A model generated the notes under the pieces. The model was given only the letters and a program-made list of their open reading frames with translations. It was not told where the DNA came from and did not search any database. From assembly GCA_016709445.1 (NCBI GenBank), contig JADJMV010000007.1, positions 225,079 to 289,078 of the forward strand: a stretch of DNA of 64,000 nucleotides, in the 5' to 3' direction. The DNA is from Phycisphaerales bacterium (lineage in GTDB: Bacteria > Planctomycetota > Phycisphaerae > Phycisphaerales > UBA1924). Below, one piece after another: positions 1 through 9,002 of the stretch (position 1 is the first letter of the stretch; each line of letters starts with the position of its first letter). Made by a program: the position numbers and the translations under genes.

Positions 1-2
1 GG

Positions 3-281
3 GTGGCTGACGGGTGCCTGAGGGTCGTACCGGGCAGTCACATGCGGGGTCGCCTGCGACCGGGTGCATACGACCCCTCGCCAGCCACGGGCCTCGCGAT
101 CGAAGCGTCGGCCGGAGACGCGCTCCTGATGAGGCCGCTGCTGCTCCACGGGAGCCAGCGCAGCTCCAGCGGGAGGCGCCGACGCATCCTGCACCTCGAG
201 TTTGCCTCCGCGGCGCTTCCTCGACCCCTGGAGTGGTTTGGGATCGAGATCAGGGACGACCCGGCGACTCGCAGCGCCTAG
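3..281 (+). CDS. Phytanoyl-CoA dioxygenase (PhyH) family protein, C-terminal fragment
   Basis: The reading frame is already open at the left edge, so only about the last 92 residues are present; the GTG at base 3 is probably not the real start. Visible are a GCLRVVPGSH strand, a GDALLMRPLLLHGS block holding the distal iron-binding histidine, and an arginine just after it (RRRRILHLEF) that would bind the 2-oxoglutarate carboxylate. This order is typical of the C-terminal half of PhyH-type Fe(II)/2-oxoglutarate oxygenases. The proximal HxD lies outside the window, so substrate and activity cannot be judged. It converges with the ACT-domain gene, the two ends overlapping by four bases. Confidence 0.72.
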   Translation: MADGCLRVVPGSHMRGRLRPGAYDPSPATGLAIEASAGDALLMRPLLLHGSQRSSSGRRRRILHLEFASAALPRPLEWFGIEIRDDPATRSA

Positions 282-760
282 TGCACGTCGCGGATGTCCG
301 CCTCGCCGAGCAGCCGGAAGCCTTTCCGACGCAGGATCTCGCCGCCCAGGAACTTGTCGTCCACGGCGAGCGCAATGGTGGGGGTGCCGTTGGGCCTGAG
401 CATCAGCGGGTAGGCAAACTGGATATTGAGTTCGGCGCCCAGCAGGCTCAGGCAGAGGCTACTGAGCGTGTGGCCCTTGGAGATCTCGACAACCAGGACA
501 TCGAGCTCGCAGAACGGGAGCTTGTTGTCCCGTAGGAGCTGCTTGGCGGCCCGGGCGTTGTTGCTGATCAGGCGGACCACGGCGTGGTCCGCGGCCTCGT
601 GGACGCTCAGGGCGCAGATGAAGCAGTCGGGAGCATCGGCAAAGGCCTCCACGAGGTCGTAAAGCTTGCCGACACGGTTGTCCAAGAACACGCTCACTTG
701 CGTGACCGTCGGGGGGCAATACCCCTTGGTCGTCTCGACGGGCGTCGATGCCTCGCTCAT
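278..760 (-). CDS. ACT-domain amino-acid-binding protein
   Basis: A 160-residue protein built as two ACT-like halves. The first runs from about residue 18 (TVTQVSVFLDNRVGKLYDLV) through an alanine/valine-rich segment to about residue 85. The second runs from about residue 88 (LDVLVVEISKGHTLSSLCLSLL) to about 145. ACT domains bind amino acids and regulate enzymes; a free-standing pair with no catalytic domain suggests a regulatory subunit or sensor, but the ligand cannot be read from sequence. The frame is open to base 835, but the ATG at 760 is preceded by AAGGGA and begins the conserved part. It has its own promoter at 869-897 and is therefore probably not co-transcribed with the isc genes upstream. 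Confidence 0.8.
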   Translation of the reverse strand: MSEASTPVETTKGYCPPTVTQVSVFLDNRVGKLYDLVEAFADAPDCFICALSVHEAADHAVVRLISNNARAAKQLLRDNKLPFCELDVLVVEISKGHTLSSLCLSLLGAELNIQFAYPLMLRPNGTPTIALAVDDKFLGGEILRRKGFRLLGEADIRDVH

Positions 761-868
761 CCGAATCCCTTCAGCGTCGTGCCGGATCCGCGTGCGTGAC
801 GAGCCCAGCTCGGCCGTGCGTCGGGCGCGGCCCATCCCACTCCCACCGATACTCGGTGGTATGGTCTG

Positions 869-897
869 AGAATACCCGCCCTGAAGGCCGCGGAAAA
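869..897 (-). promoter_or_regulatory. Promoter of the ACT-domain gene
   Basis: On the minus strand TTTTCC (897-892) and TATTCT (874-869) are separated by exactly 17 bases, a good match to a housekeeping promoter. The leader to the start at 760 would be about 100 bases. It contains a perfect 7-bp hairpin with a 3-base loop at 843-859 (CCACCGA/TCGGTGG), whose function is unknown. The -35 box overlaps the T-rich tail of the isc operon terminator. Confidence 0.6.
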
Positions 898-923
898 GCG
901 AAATCCCCCCGCGGATCGGGGGG
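889..923 (-). terminator. Rho-independent terminator of the isc operon
   Basis: On the minus strand a CCCCCCG/CGGGGGG stem (923-917 with 911-905) closes a five-base loop and is followed by ATTTCGCTTTTCC. It lies 35 bases beyond the iscA stop codon. Confidence 0.72.
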
Positions 924-958
924 GGTGGGGAATCGTCAGGGGTGGCGTAGTCCGTGGC

Positions 959-1321
959 TCAAACCGCGAAGCTGGAGCCGCAGCCGCAACTCGTCGTGGC
1001 ATTGGGGTTGTTGAACACGAAACCCCGCCCCATGATCTCGTCCCGAAAGTCGACGGTGGTTCCGTTGAGATAGAGCAGACTCTTGGGGTCGCAGATGATC
1101 TTGACCCCGTGCTGCTCAAACTCCTCGTCGGTCTCTTTCTGGTTCTCGGTGAGGTCGAGCACGTAGCTGAATCCGGAGCAGCCGCCGCCCTTGACGCCCA
1201 CGCGGAGGCGGACCTTCGCGGCGTCGAGCTCCTGCTGCTCGATGATGTTGCGGATCTCGCGGGCCGCGGCCTCGGAGAGGATGATCCCGGATTCGGTTGT
1301 CGTCTGGTGGGTCTCGTGCAT
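959..1321 (-). CDS. iscA: A-type iron-sulfur carrier protein (IscA/ErpA/SufA family)
   Basis: A 120-residue protein of normal length for the A-type carriers, which receive Fe-S clusters from the IscU scaffold and deliver them to apoproteins in the cytoplasm. The three conserved cysteines are present: one in GGGCSGFSY at about residue 48 and two in the C-terminal SCGCGSSF. The order iscS-iscU-iscA identifies it as the isc carrier. The ATG at 1321 has GGGAGG about seven bases upstream. It is the last gene of the operon, with a strong terminator just after it. Confidence 0.94.
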   Translation of the reverse strand: MHETHQTTTESGIILSEAAAREIRNIIEQQELDAAKVRLRVGVKGGGCSGFSYVLDLTENQKETDEEFEQHGVKIICDPKSLLYLNGTTVDFRDEIMGRGFVFNNPNATTSCGCGSSFAV

Positions 1322-1382
1322 GGCGGGCCTCCCTGTTCCCTTGATACTACGCGGGCGGGGCGTGGACGGATCGGGGTGGTAT

Positions 1383-1811
1383 TCAGGCCTTGGCGGCGGT
1401 CTGTGGGGCTTCGGTGCTGTTCTTGGCCTTGTAGTCGGCGATGGCGGCCTTGATCGCGTCTTCGGCCAGCACGGAACAGTGGATCTTGACCGGGGGCAGG
1501 CTGAGCTCTTCGACGATCTCGGTGTTCCGGATCGACAGGCCCTCGTCCAGGGTCCGGCCCTTGAGCCACTCGGTGGCCAGGGAGCTGGAGGCGATGGCCG
1601 AGCCGCAGCCGAAGCACTTGAACTTCGCGTCCTCGATCACGCCGGTGTCCTGGTTTACCTTGATCTGCAGCTGCATCACGTCGCCGCACTCGGGGGCGCC
1701 CACCAGTCCGACGCCGACGTCCTTGCGGCCCTTGACCTCGCCGGTCGAGCCAAAGTTGCCGACATTCCTCGGATTCTCGTAGTGGTCCACAACCTTGTCG
1801 CTGTACGCCAT
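1383..1811 (-). CDS. iscU: Fe-S cluster assembly scaffold IscU
   Basis: A 142-residue scaffold on which Fe-S clusters are built from IscS-derived sulfur. The start YSDKVVDHYENPRNVGNF is diagnostic of IscU. The three cluster ligands are visible: Cys in APECGD (about 42), in FGCGSA (about 69) and in KIHCSV (about 112), and the Asp after the first Cys is kept. The LPPVK motif that binds the HscA chaperone in proteobacteria is also intact, although no hscA or hscB gene is in this window. GGAGGTGA stands seven bases before the ATG. A short alanine-rich tail after residue 130 is extra. Confidence 0.96.
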   Translation of the reverse strand: MAYSDKVVDHYENPRNVGNFGSTGEVKGRKDVGVGLVGAPECGDVMQLQIKVNQDTGVIEDAKFKCFGCGSAIASSSLATEWLKGRTLDEGLSIRNTEIVEELSLPPVKIHCSVLAEDAIKAAIADYKAKNSTEAPQTAAKA

Positions 1812-1903
1812 CGTTCACCTCCGGGCCTGTGGCCCGTGCTCTGCTTGTTGAACCCGCCCCGGGCCGGCCGCGCCGCCGGGCGAGGCTCCGGCCGCCCCGA
1901 GAA

Positions 1904-3138
1904 CTAGTGGGCCTGCCACTCGATCTTCGTGATGTCGATACCTTCCTGGTGCATGTCGTAGAGGGGGCTGAGCGATCGGAGCTTGCGGACGGCCTCGATG
2001 ATCTTGGCGCCCGCGAACTCGACCTCCTCCTCGGTGGTCCAGCGCCCCAGGCTGAGCCGGAGGGAGCTGTGGGCCAGGTCGTCTCCGATGCCGAGACCCT
2101 TGAGCACGTAGCTCGGCTCGAGGCTCGCGCGCTGGTGCATGCCGACCCCGAACTCATCGCGATGTCCTTGCACGCCATCATCAGGCTCTCGCCCTCGACA
2201 AATCCGAAGGAGATGTTCGTCAGGTGGGGGAGCCGCTTGTCGGGGTGGCCGTTGATCTGCACCACATCGAGGGAAGAGGTGATCCGTTGCTCGAGCTTCT
2301 TGCGGAGTCCGAAGAGCCGCTCCCGGTCGCTGTCCATCTCCGCCAGGGCGAGCTGGCACGCCTTGCCGAGCCCGACGATCCCGGTCACATTGAGGGTGCC
2401 GGAACGGAAGTTGCGCTCCTGTCCTCCGCCGTCCTGGAGGGCCTGCAGGCGGATCCGGGGTTTGCGCCGACGCACGAAGAGCGCACCGACGCCCTTGGGT
2501 CCGTAGAACTTGTGCCCGCTCATGCTGAGCAGGTCGACGTTGTCCTTGTTGACGTCGATGGGCATCTTCCCGGCCCACTGTGTCGCATCGGTGTGGAACA
2601 CTACGTCGCGCTCGTGACAGAGCGCCCCGATCTCGCGGACCTCGTTGATGGTGCCGATCTCGTTGTTGGCCCACATGATGGTCACGAGGATCGTGTCGTC
2701 CCGCATCGCCTGCTCGACCATCGCGCGGGTCACGATACCGTCCCGGCCCGGCTCGAGGAAGGTGACGTCGAAGCCCTCCTTCTCCAGACGCTTGCAGGGG
2801 TCGAGCACCGCCTTGTGCTCGATGATGCAGCTGATGATGTGCCCGCGCTTGGTCCCGCCGGCGGGCGCCTTCTCGTACATGTAGGCCGCGCCCTTGATGG
2901 CGAGGTTGTTGCTCTCGGTCGCCCCGCTCGTGAACACCACTTCCTTGCGGTCCGCCCCCAGGAGGGCCGCGACCTGCGCCCGGGCCGTTTCGACGCCCTC
3001 TTCCGCCTCCCAGCCGAAGGCGTGGTTGCGGCTGCCGGGATTCCCGAACTTCTCGGTGAAGTAGGGCAGCATCGCCTCGACGACGCGGGGGTCGCAGGGG
3101 GTGGTCGCGGCGTGGTCGAGATAGAGCGGGAGTCGCAT
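1904..3138 (-). pseudogene. iscS: Cysteine desulfurase IscS, frameshifted near its C-terminus
   Basis: Encodes the PLP enzyme that removes sulfur from cysteine for Fe-S assembly. The intact portion shows LYLDHAATTP, the SGATESNN loop, SGHKFYGPKGVGAL with the PLP lysine, and the active-site cysteine in SSGSACTSA. The frame is then lost: the sequence AGCGCGCGAGC should read Ser-Ala-Ser. Removing one CG from the CGCGCGC run at 2126-2132 joins it to SLEPSYVLKGLGIGDDLAHS and the normal end KIEWQAH, giving about 410 residues as in E. coli IscS. An isc operon without IscS is unlikely, so a sequencing error is the first suspicion. The start at 3138 is preferred because GGAGG lies seven bases upstream; the ATG at 3144 is too close to it. 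Confidence 0.92.
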
Positions 3139-3197
3139 GGGCATTCCTCCACCGAATCGGCATTCTGCCGTCCGGAATCGAGACTTAGAATCATTCC

Positions 3198-3226
3198 ATT
3201 GTAGGATCGCGCCGGAGGGGGGACAA
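3198..3226 (-). promoter_or_regulatory. Promoter of the iscSUA operon
   Basis: TTGTCC (3226-3221) and TACAAT (3203-3198) are 17 bases apart on the minus strand, the best sigma-70-like promoter in the window. Transcription would begin near 3191, about 53 bases before iscS. No IscR gene or obvious IscR site is visible. Confidence 0.75.
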
Positions 3227-3253
3227 TCGCGGAATGGATCGTCGTGGCCCCAC

Positions 3254-3697
3254 CTACTCGGTCTCGGGACGCCTCAACTCGAGTTCGACGCGGTTCCCGG
3301 ACTCGTTGAAGGCGATGCGGCTCATATAGGCCCGCATCAGGACGAGTCCCCGGCCCCCGGGCGTTTCGAGGTTTTCATCCAACGTCGGGTCGGGCACCGA
3401 CTCGGGCCGGAACCCCGGGCCCTGGTCTTGGACTGCAACACGGATCCGCTCCGGGCCGACGGCGTACTCGATCTCGACTGGGGTCGAGTCCGGGAGCGAA
3501 CGGTGGCCGTGCTTGAACGCGTTGGTGATCGCCTCTTCGAGGGCGAGCCGCAGCGCGAATCGGGCACTCCTCGAGTAGCCCAACTCCTCGGCCGCCTCCA
3601 CCACCAGGTCTTGAAGGGCGGCGATCTGGTCCCGGTCATTGACCATCAGGACACGCCCGGACACGCTTGGCGGCGTTGGTGGACTCATCACACGCAC
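3254..3697 (-). CDS. RsbW/SpoIIAB-like anti-sigma factor serine kinase
   Basis: A small (147-residue) HATPase of the GHKL fold. The N box EEAITNAFKHGH (about 54-65), the G1 box VQDQGPGF (about 88-95) and the G2 box GGRGLVLM (about 114-121) are present, in the arrangement of RsbW/SpoIIAB kinases that phosphorylate STAS antagonists and sequester a sigma factor. It follows the STAS gene directly, five bases after its stop, so the two form a partner-switching pair. No sigma factor or PP2C phosphatase is next to them, so the controlled target is unknown. Translation could start at GTG 3697 or ATG 3688; neither has a strong ribosome-binding site. Confidence 0.88.
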   Translation of the reverse strand: MRVMSPPTPPSVSGRVLMVNDRDQIAALQDLVVEAAEELGYSRSARFALRLALEEAITNAFKHGHRSLPDSTPVEIEYAVGPERIRVAVQDQGPGFRPESVPDPTLDENLETPGGRGLVLMRAYMSRIAFNESGNRVELELRRPETE

Positions 3698-3702
3698 GGG
3701 GT

Positions 3703-4062
3703 TCAGCCGAAGCTCTTGAGCGCCTCTTCGGTTGATTCCTTGATGTCGAACAACTGGTTCAGCCGCGTAATCACGAACACCTCGTAGATCTGCGGATCGA
3801 TGTTGGCCAGGCAGAGCCGACCGCCCTTGTTCCGGATCTTGGTGTTGACGGTGATGAGCGTGCCGAGCGCCGCTGACGAGAGGTGATCGACGTTGGCGAA
3901 GCTGATCAGGAGCTGGGGCTTGGCGGACCGATCGATGATCGAGCCGATCTCTTCGCCGATGGCCTGGATGTTGGCTTCGTCGAGGATATTGCGGTCGATG
4001 AACTCGATCTGCGTGACGCCCTGGGTGTCCTTGATCCGGATGCGAGACCCACTCCCCGCCAT
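3703..4062 (-). CDS. STAS-domain anti-sigma factor antagonist
   Basis: A 119-residue single STAS domain like SpoIIAA/RsbV. The phospho-acceptor region is FANVDHLSSAALGTLI at about residues 56-71; one of the two serines after DHL would be the target of the neighbouring kinase. The frame is open upstream to 4218, but the ATG at 4062 has AGGAGG eight bases before it and begins the domain. A TACACT hexamer at 4146-4141 may be the -10 of its promoter. In partner switching, the unphosphorylated antagonist frees the sigma factor by binding the kinase. Confidence 0.9.
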   Translation of the reverse strand: MAGSGSRIRIKDTQGVTQIEFIDRNILDEANIQAIGEEIGSIIDRSAKPQLLISFANVDHLSSAALGTLITVNTKIRNKGGRLCLANIDPQIYEVFVITRLNQLFDIKESTEEALKSFG

Positions 4063-4172
4063 GACCGTACCTCCTGCGTCACCACACCAACGCCGCACTC
4101 CGGGGACGCCGAGCCCCGCCGGCCTCCGCGGCCCGCCCATAGTGTAACCGCTCCGATCGTCCGGGGGGACCG

Positions 4173-4215
4173 CTCGCAAAACGAGAAGGGGCCGCCGGAT
4201 GTTCCCGGCGGCCCC
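4173..4215 (-). terminator. Rho-independent terminator after the secretin gene
   Basis: A perfect 11-bp stem (4215-4205 paired with 4198-4188) with a 6-base loop is followed on the minus strand by TTCTCGTTTTGCGAG. It is 35 bases beyond the secretin stop codon and is the strongest hairpin terminator in the window. Confidence 0.85.
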
Positions 4216-4249
4216 CAAGGCGTGCGGAGGTTCCAGAGCGGATGTGGCC

Positions 4250-7200
4250 TCAGCCCCCGAGGCCGCGGAGCGACTGCTCGAGGCCGGGGAAGGAGTTGTT
4301 CTCCTGCTCGTTCTGGATCAGGATGGTGGGCTTGATCAGGATGAGGAGGGTCTGCTCCTCGCGGGACTGGATGCGGTTGGAGAAGAAGCGGTTGATGATG
4401 GGGATCTTGCTGAGCACGGGGACACCGGTCTCAACCTCGGTCTCGGTCACGAGGCGCTGCCCGCCGAGCAGCACGGTGCCCTGATCGGGCACGGTGACGG
4501 TCGTCTGGACCTGGGTGACGGTCACGGTGGGGAGCTGGATGAACGACTGGGTATCTTGGGAGGAGACCAGCTGGCCGCCGGCGACGGCGGTGACGGGCTG
4601 CTGGGCGAACCCCTTAATCTTGGAGACCGAGCTGGTGACATCGAGCAGGACGTACCGGCGGTCGGCGGTGACCTGACCGGTGACGAGCATGACAACGCCC
4701 TCGGAGGCGACGGCCAGGGTCGGGTCGAAGCCGACGGCCGAGTCGGACACCACCGGCTGGAGGTCGGAGACGAAGGACTGCTGGGTCACGACGTAGAAGT
4801 TGGACGTCTGGCCGTTGGTGAAGGTCAGGCGTGGGGCGGTGAGCTGGGCGCTCCGGCGGTCGGCCTGCGTGGCCTTGACCAGGAAGTCGACCTGCACGTC
4901 GTCGAGGAACTGGCCGGCGATGCCGAGGGCGGGGGCCTCGCCGAGAACCTTGCCGGCGAAGTCGCCCGTCATGAGCGTCGAGGCCAGGCCGAGCGAGTTC
5001 TGCCCGGTGCCGATGGGCGACCAGGGGCGGGGATTGACGGTGCCCTGGGTCGTGCCGGTGCCGCCGCCGTTGTCCGGGCCGGTGATGGTGCGCTGCAGGC
5101 CCGAGCCGCCGAAGTCGAAGAAGTCGCTCGCCTGCACGTTGGGGTCGGTGGCGCGGGCGGCGCGGATCTGGTTGTTCTTGGCGTTGAAGTAGACGTCGAG
5201 ATCGAAGCCGACCTGCTCGAAGAAGTCCTGGGCGACGAGCAGGAACCGCGTCTCGACGTTGATCTGCATGGCCTTGGCTTCGCGGAGCTTGCTCAGCAGG
5301 CTGTGGATCTCGCGGTGGTTCTTCGGCGTGTTGCGGATGAGCAGCTGGCCGTTGAGGTCGTACATGGCGCCGGTGGTGCCGCCGCCCTCGGGCCAGCTCT
5401 CCTCATCCACGTTGCGGTAGATGATCTCCTTGATCTGGTCGATGCGGTCTTGGAGGGGCAGGCGGTTCACGTCCTGCTGCTGGTTGGTCTGGAAGGGGCT
5501 CTGCCCGCCGCCGCCGCCCTGTGAGCTCTGGAGCACGCTCTGGAGGTCGATCTGGGGGGCCTCGTCGTAGTTGGGCACCTCGAAGATGAGGTCGCGGATG
5601 TCGTACATCTCAAGCACGGTGTGGCGTCGGATCCGGTCCTCGCTGGCGATCTGGAGCATGCCGTCCTGGACGGCCCAGTCTGCCTGGGTCACCGGATCGG
5701 TGCTGACCTTGTCGAGCAGGCGCTCGAGCACCGTGCGGGCGTTGGTCTTCTTGAGGCTCAGGGAGACGGTCGTCTCCTTGTCGATGCCGATCTCCTCGAG
5801 CGAGGCCCAGTCCACGTCCATGTCGAAGCCGGTCATCTGGCCGAAGTAGGCCAGCGCCTGCTCGAGCGTGTTGTCGTTGAACGCGGCCGGAAGCGTCGTG
5901 GTCTCGAGGGCGGCGAGGACGCGGCGGTCGGCCGGGCTCTCGTTGGTCGCCTCGACCCCGGCCCGCTGGGCGCTGATGGCGGGCCAATCGGTCGGGTAGT
6001 TCATGATGCCGGCGGGCGGGATGGTCGCCTCGATGGTCTCCATCTGCTGGGTCGAGATCGCGTTGGCCGCGTCGTTGCGAAGTGTCGAGGCGGTCCGGTA
6101 GACCAGGTTGTCCCGCAGCATGTCGCGGAGGAGAAGGCCGGATGGGTTGATGGGGTCGAGGAAGAGGATCTGGTTCTCGACGACCTGCAGCGCTTCCTTG
6201 TACTTCATCTCCATCTGGAGGGCGCGGACGCGCTCGATCGCCTCGGTGATCTTGCGGGCACGCTCGCGCTGGCGCTGCAGGGCCTGGTCGATCGCGTCGC
6301 GCTTGGCCTGGTTCTCCACGTCGATCTGCTGCTGCATCTTGATGCGCTCGTCGGCGACGTCGATGTCGGCCTTCAGGTTGGAGAGCTGGGTCGCCATCGC
6401 GCTCAGGTCACCCTCGCTGAAGAGCTGCTTGGCCTTGGCGCTTGACCATGTGAGCTGCGCCGCCGCGGCCGCGTCGCGGGCGCTGGCGGTGTCGTAGGCC
6501 TGCATCGCCTTCTGCGCCTGGGCGAGCTGGTTGTTGAACTGGGCCTTGGACTGGCTGGCCGCCACCCCGATGCGCGCTGATCTGGTCGTCGATCAGGCTC
6601 GTTTGGGCGCTGCCCATCTGGAGCAGGCACTCCTGGATGCGCTGCTGGGCGTGTGAGGTCTGGTCGCCGCTGAGCAGGTCGCCGAACTCGGAGAGCGCCC
6701 GCTGGTACTTCGCCTTGGCGTCGGCCCAGCGACTCTCGCCGAAGGCCACGTCCGCCTCGGCCATCGTGCTCCCGGCCTCGAGCTGGCGGGCCACCTGCAG
6801 GAAGTCCTGGTTCTCCGGCTGCGACTGGGCGCTCGGGGTTTCGGGCTGCCACGCGTTCTCCGTGACGCCTTCGTTCCCGTTCTCGTCGCGGGTCACGACG
6901 CCGGGCTGGAGCATGCCCGCTGCCGCGATGGGCTCATCGAAGCGTGCGCCGCGCGCCGCCTCCTGCATCAGGATCTGCTCCTGCGCGGCGAGGAGCTGCT
7001 CGCGCTCGCCCGAAGAGAGAGTCACACCGGAGCGGCTGACGGAGGAGAGGCCGCTCTTGGCCTCGACGTAGCGTCCCGCATCAAGGGCTCGCAGCGCGTC
7101 GGAGAGGCGGGCCTTCATGGCCGGGCCGAGTTGGGCCTGGCGGGCCTCCACCGACCGCATGATGTTCTGAGCCCGCTCGACCTGGTCGGCGGACGCGGTT

Positions 7201-7604
7201 CCGGAGCTGGCCACCGCCCCGGCATGGTGGGCCGCGGCCCGCAGGTCCTCAGACCCCAGCGCGTACTCGGCCTTCTGGAGACTGACCTCGTAGGAGTCGA
7301 GGGCCATGATCTTGCGGTTGACCTCGGTCGACAACTGCAGGGCCCGCGCCCGCTCCGTGTCGGTGAGGTCGGCCCCGGAGCCGGCGAGCAGGTCGCTCAG
7401 CGTTTCGTAGGCGTGGATCAGCTTGCCCTCGTCGGCCAGGGCCTGGGCCCGGTCGATGATCGAGCCCGGCGCGGCGATCTCGTCACGGATGGTGACGCCC
7501 GTCGACTGCGCCAAGGCCGGCGACACAAGCACGCCGTGCACGCCAGCGCAAGCTGCGGCCGCGGCGAGCAGTGATCCGACACGACGGGGGGTGCGCCTCA
7601 ACAT
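4250..7604 (-). pseudogene. Secretin-domain outer-membrane protein (GspD/PilQ superfamily), one frameshift
   Basis: Read with one correction this is a protein of about 1117 residues. The ATG at 7604 has GGAG seven bases upstream and begins a signal peptide with cleavage after SPALAQ. Next come about 500 helical, coiled-coil-prone residues with TPR-like character, then secretin N-domain-like segments (AMQINVETRFLLVAQDFFEQ), then the secretin core ending LLGGQRLVTETEVETGVPVL, IPIINRFFSNR and LILIKPTILIQ. Secretins form multimeric outer-membrane channels in type II secretion and type IV pili; the long N-terminal part is unlike GspD, so the machine is not identified. The frame shifts at the GCGCGC run 6572-6577: the upstream frame ends after SLIDDQISAH and the next begins RIGVAASQSKAQ. 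One extra base, or a lost CG pair, explains it. Confidence 0.85.
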
Positions 7605-7795
7605 GCTGATCTCCAAGCTGTTCCTCTGCCGCGACGATGCTCCCGTCGCGTCGAGCATTATTTCAAGCGCCCGCAACTCAAGCGGGACGAGGTCTCCACA
7701 CGATGGACGAGGAGGCGGCTGGTTCGGCCGCCGGGCTTACCGGCTCCCCGGGGGGCATTGCCTCCGCCCAGGGCAGAGACCCGCTCTGCCCGTGG
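7605..7795 (-). other. Structured 5' leader of the secretin gene
   Basis: If transcription starts from the promoter at 7802-7830, the mRNA carries about 190 untranslated bases. It begins almost at once with a perfect 8-bp hairpin (7791-7784 with 7778-7771, loop CGGGT), followed by a GCCGG/CCGGC hairpin at 7744-7730. I see no known riboswitch consensus and no T-run that would make the first hairpin a standard terminator. A 75-codon open frame at 7658-7885 on this strand has no recognisable content and is not called a gene. Confidence 0.45.
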
Positions 7796-7801
7796 GGTCA
7801 G

Positions 7802-7830
7802 AAGATAACCCGCCCGATCCAGAATCGCAA
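7802..7830 (-). promoter_or_regulatory. Promoter of the secretin gene
   Basis: TTGCGA (7830-7825) and TATCTT (7807-7802) are separated by exactly 17 bases on the minus strand. The rest of the gap up to 7951 holds a second imperfect hairpin (about 7833-7854) and nothing else I recognise. Confidence 0.6.
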
Positions 7831-7951
7831 CTGGCGAGGCCTGCACTTCGTGAGGCCCGACATCCCCTTGCACTCCATATTCCACGCCGAGCCTCCCGCG
7901 GTTGCTTCATGCTTGACCGGCATTTTCACCGGGATAACCCGCTTCGTCGGC

Positions 7952-8944
7952 TCAACCAGCCCAGCGGGCGTGCAATACCCCTGGTTCGGGCGGATCCGGC
8001 GGCTCTCCAACCCCCGCGTGGGTCAGCAACTCGCGAAACTCCTCGGGCCCAACCCGATCGATTTCCACGATGGATGCCACCGAGGGCTCGCGCTCTTCGC
8101 CGTCGAACAGCGCGTCGGCCGCCTCCCGCCCCAACTCCTCCGCCTCGCGGAGCGTGCCCGCCCGGAGCAGGATCTCGATATACCGCACCAGGGGCTCCTG
8201 CTCGTATTCGGCCCGGGCAAGCAGGTGCCAGTCGGTCAGTCCGAGTTCCCGGCCCTCGTCGTCCGCATTGGTATCCGGATCCACATTGAGGATGAGCTGC
8301 CACTCGTCCCGGATCGTCTCGACGATCTCCTCAAAGTCGAGGACATCCTCCTCCTCCGGGCTGGCCAGCAGCACCGATCGGTGCTCGTGGACCGCGGCGT
8401 CGGCACCGGCCGGCTCTGGGACCTCCTCGAGGTCGAAGGCCTTGAGCACCCGTTCCACCCGGTCGCGGTCATCGACCGTGCACCGCAGGGTGACAATCTT
8501 GTGCTCGTCCACGAACAGATAGATGAATGGCTCGTCGCTCATCGCGCCGAAACCGACCAGGCCGTCTTCCAGGAAAAACGCCCGGAACCGGCGGACGGCG
8601 TCCGTCAGGCGGTCCAGGCCGAGCAGCTCGTACGACACGTACGGGTCCACCTCGCGGTAGGCGTCGCGCCCGAGGACATCGAGGATGGGGTACACCCGGC
8701 CCGGCAGCAGCGTGAGCAGGTGCCGCACCAGGGCCTCCACCCGGTCGGCCGTAATCACGATGTCGAGGACGTACCGATCCGGCCACTCCTCCCACTCGCC
8801 CTCATTGTCCCCGTCCGCGGCCTCGAACTCGATGCTGTATCCCTGGATTGGGACCATGTCTTCCACCGGGTAGGTCCCCAATGGGAAGGCGACATCCCCG
8901 ATGCGGTGGCGGGTGAGTTCGGGATCGACCTTGCAGGTCACCAT
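7952..8944 (-). CDS. Hypothetical acidic protein
   Basis: A 330-residue soluble protein that I do not recognise. It is rich in Asp and Glu, has no signal peptide or membrane segment, and its N-terminal third contains alternating hydrophobic stretches (RYVLDIVITADRVEALV, PFIYLFVDEHKIVTLRC) suggesting a mixed alpha/beta fold. Codon choice matches its neighbours and the frame is intact, so it is probably a real gene. It starts with ATG at 8944, divergent from coaX. A TAGAGT hexamer at 8960-8955 ends ten bases before the start, leaving almost no leader. Function unknown. Confidence 0.7.
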   Translation of the reverse strand: MVTCKVDPELTRHRIGDVAFPLGTYPVEDMVPIQGYSIEFEAADGDNEGEWEEWPDRYVLDIVITADRVEALVRHLLTLLPGRVYPILDVLGRDAYREVDPYVSYELLGLDRLTDAVRRFRAFFLEDGLVGFGAMSDEPFIYLFVDEHKIVTLRCTVDDRDRVERVLKAFDLEEVPEPAGADAAVHEHRSVLLASPEEEDVLDFEEIVETIRDEWQLILNVDPDTNADDEGRELGLTDWHLLARAEYEQEPLVRYIEILLRAGTLREAEELGREAADALFDGEEREPSVASIVEIDRVGPEEFRELLTHAGVGEPPDPPEPGVLHARWAG

Positions 8945-8990
8945 GCGTGGCCAGACTCTAGCTTCAACGCACTCCCGGGCACGGAGGCTC

Positions 8991-8996
8991 TACGCT
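8991..8996 (+). promoter_or_regulatory. -10 element, leaderless coaX
   Basis: TACGCT ends six bases before the GTG at 9003, so the expected transcription start coincides with the start codon. Confidence 0.5.
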
Positions 8997-9002
8997 TTCC
9001 CT

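Noticed and set aside
757..1903. Extension of the iscS frame through iscU and iscA to 757
   Set aside because: After the frameshift the extension is Arg/Ser/Pro-rich and overlaps two confirmed genes; it is only an open shadow frame.
2126..2132. Programmed ribosomal frameshift in iscS
   Set aside because: There is no slippery heptamer with a downstream pseudoknot, and a two-base change in a CG run is a simpler explanation.
4199..5524. Plus-strand open frame of 441 codons opposite the secretin
   Set aside because: Antisense of the secretin core; low-complexity Gly/Asp/Val composition typical of a shadow frame.
7658..7885. 75-codon minus-strand frame upstream of the secretin
   Set aside because: It covers the promoter and hairpins of the secretin leader and has no recognisable content or ribosome-binding site.
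7690..7951. Possible SRP RNA, tmRNA, 6S RNA or RNase P RNA in a hairpin-rich gap
   Set aside because: None of the conserved cores of these RNAs could be found on either strand; the leader interpretation is simpler.
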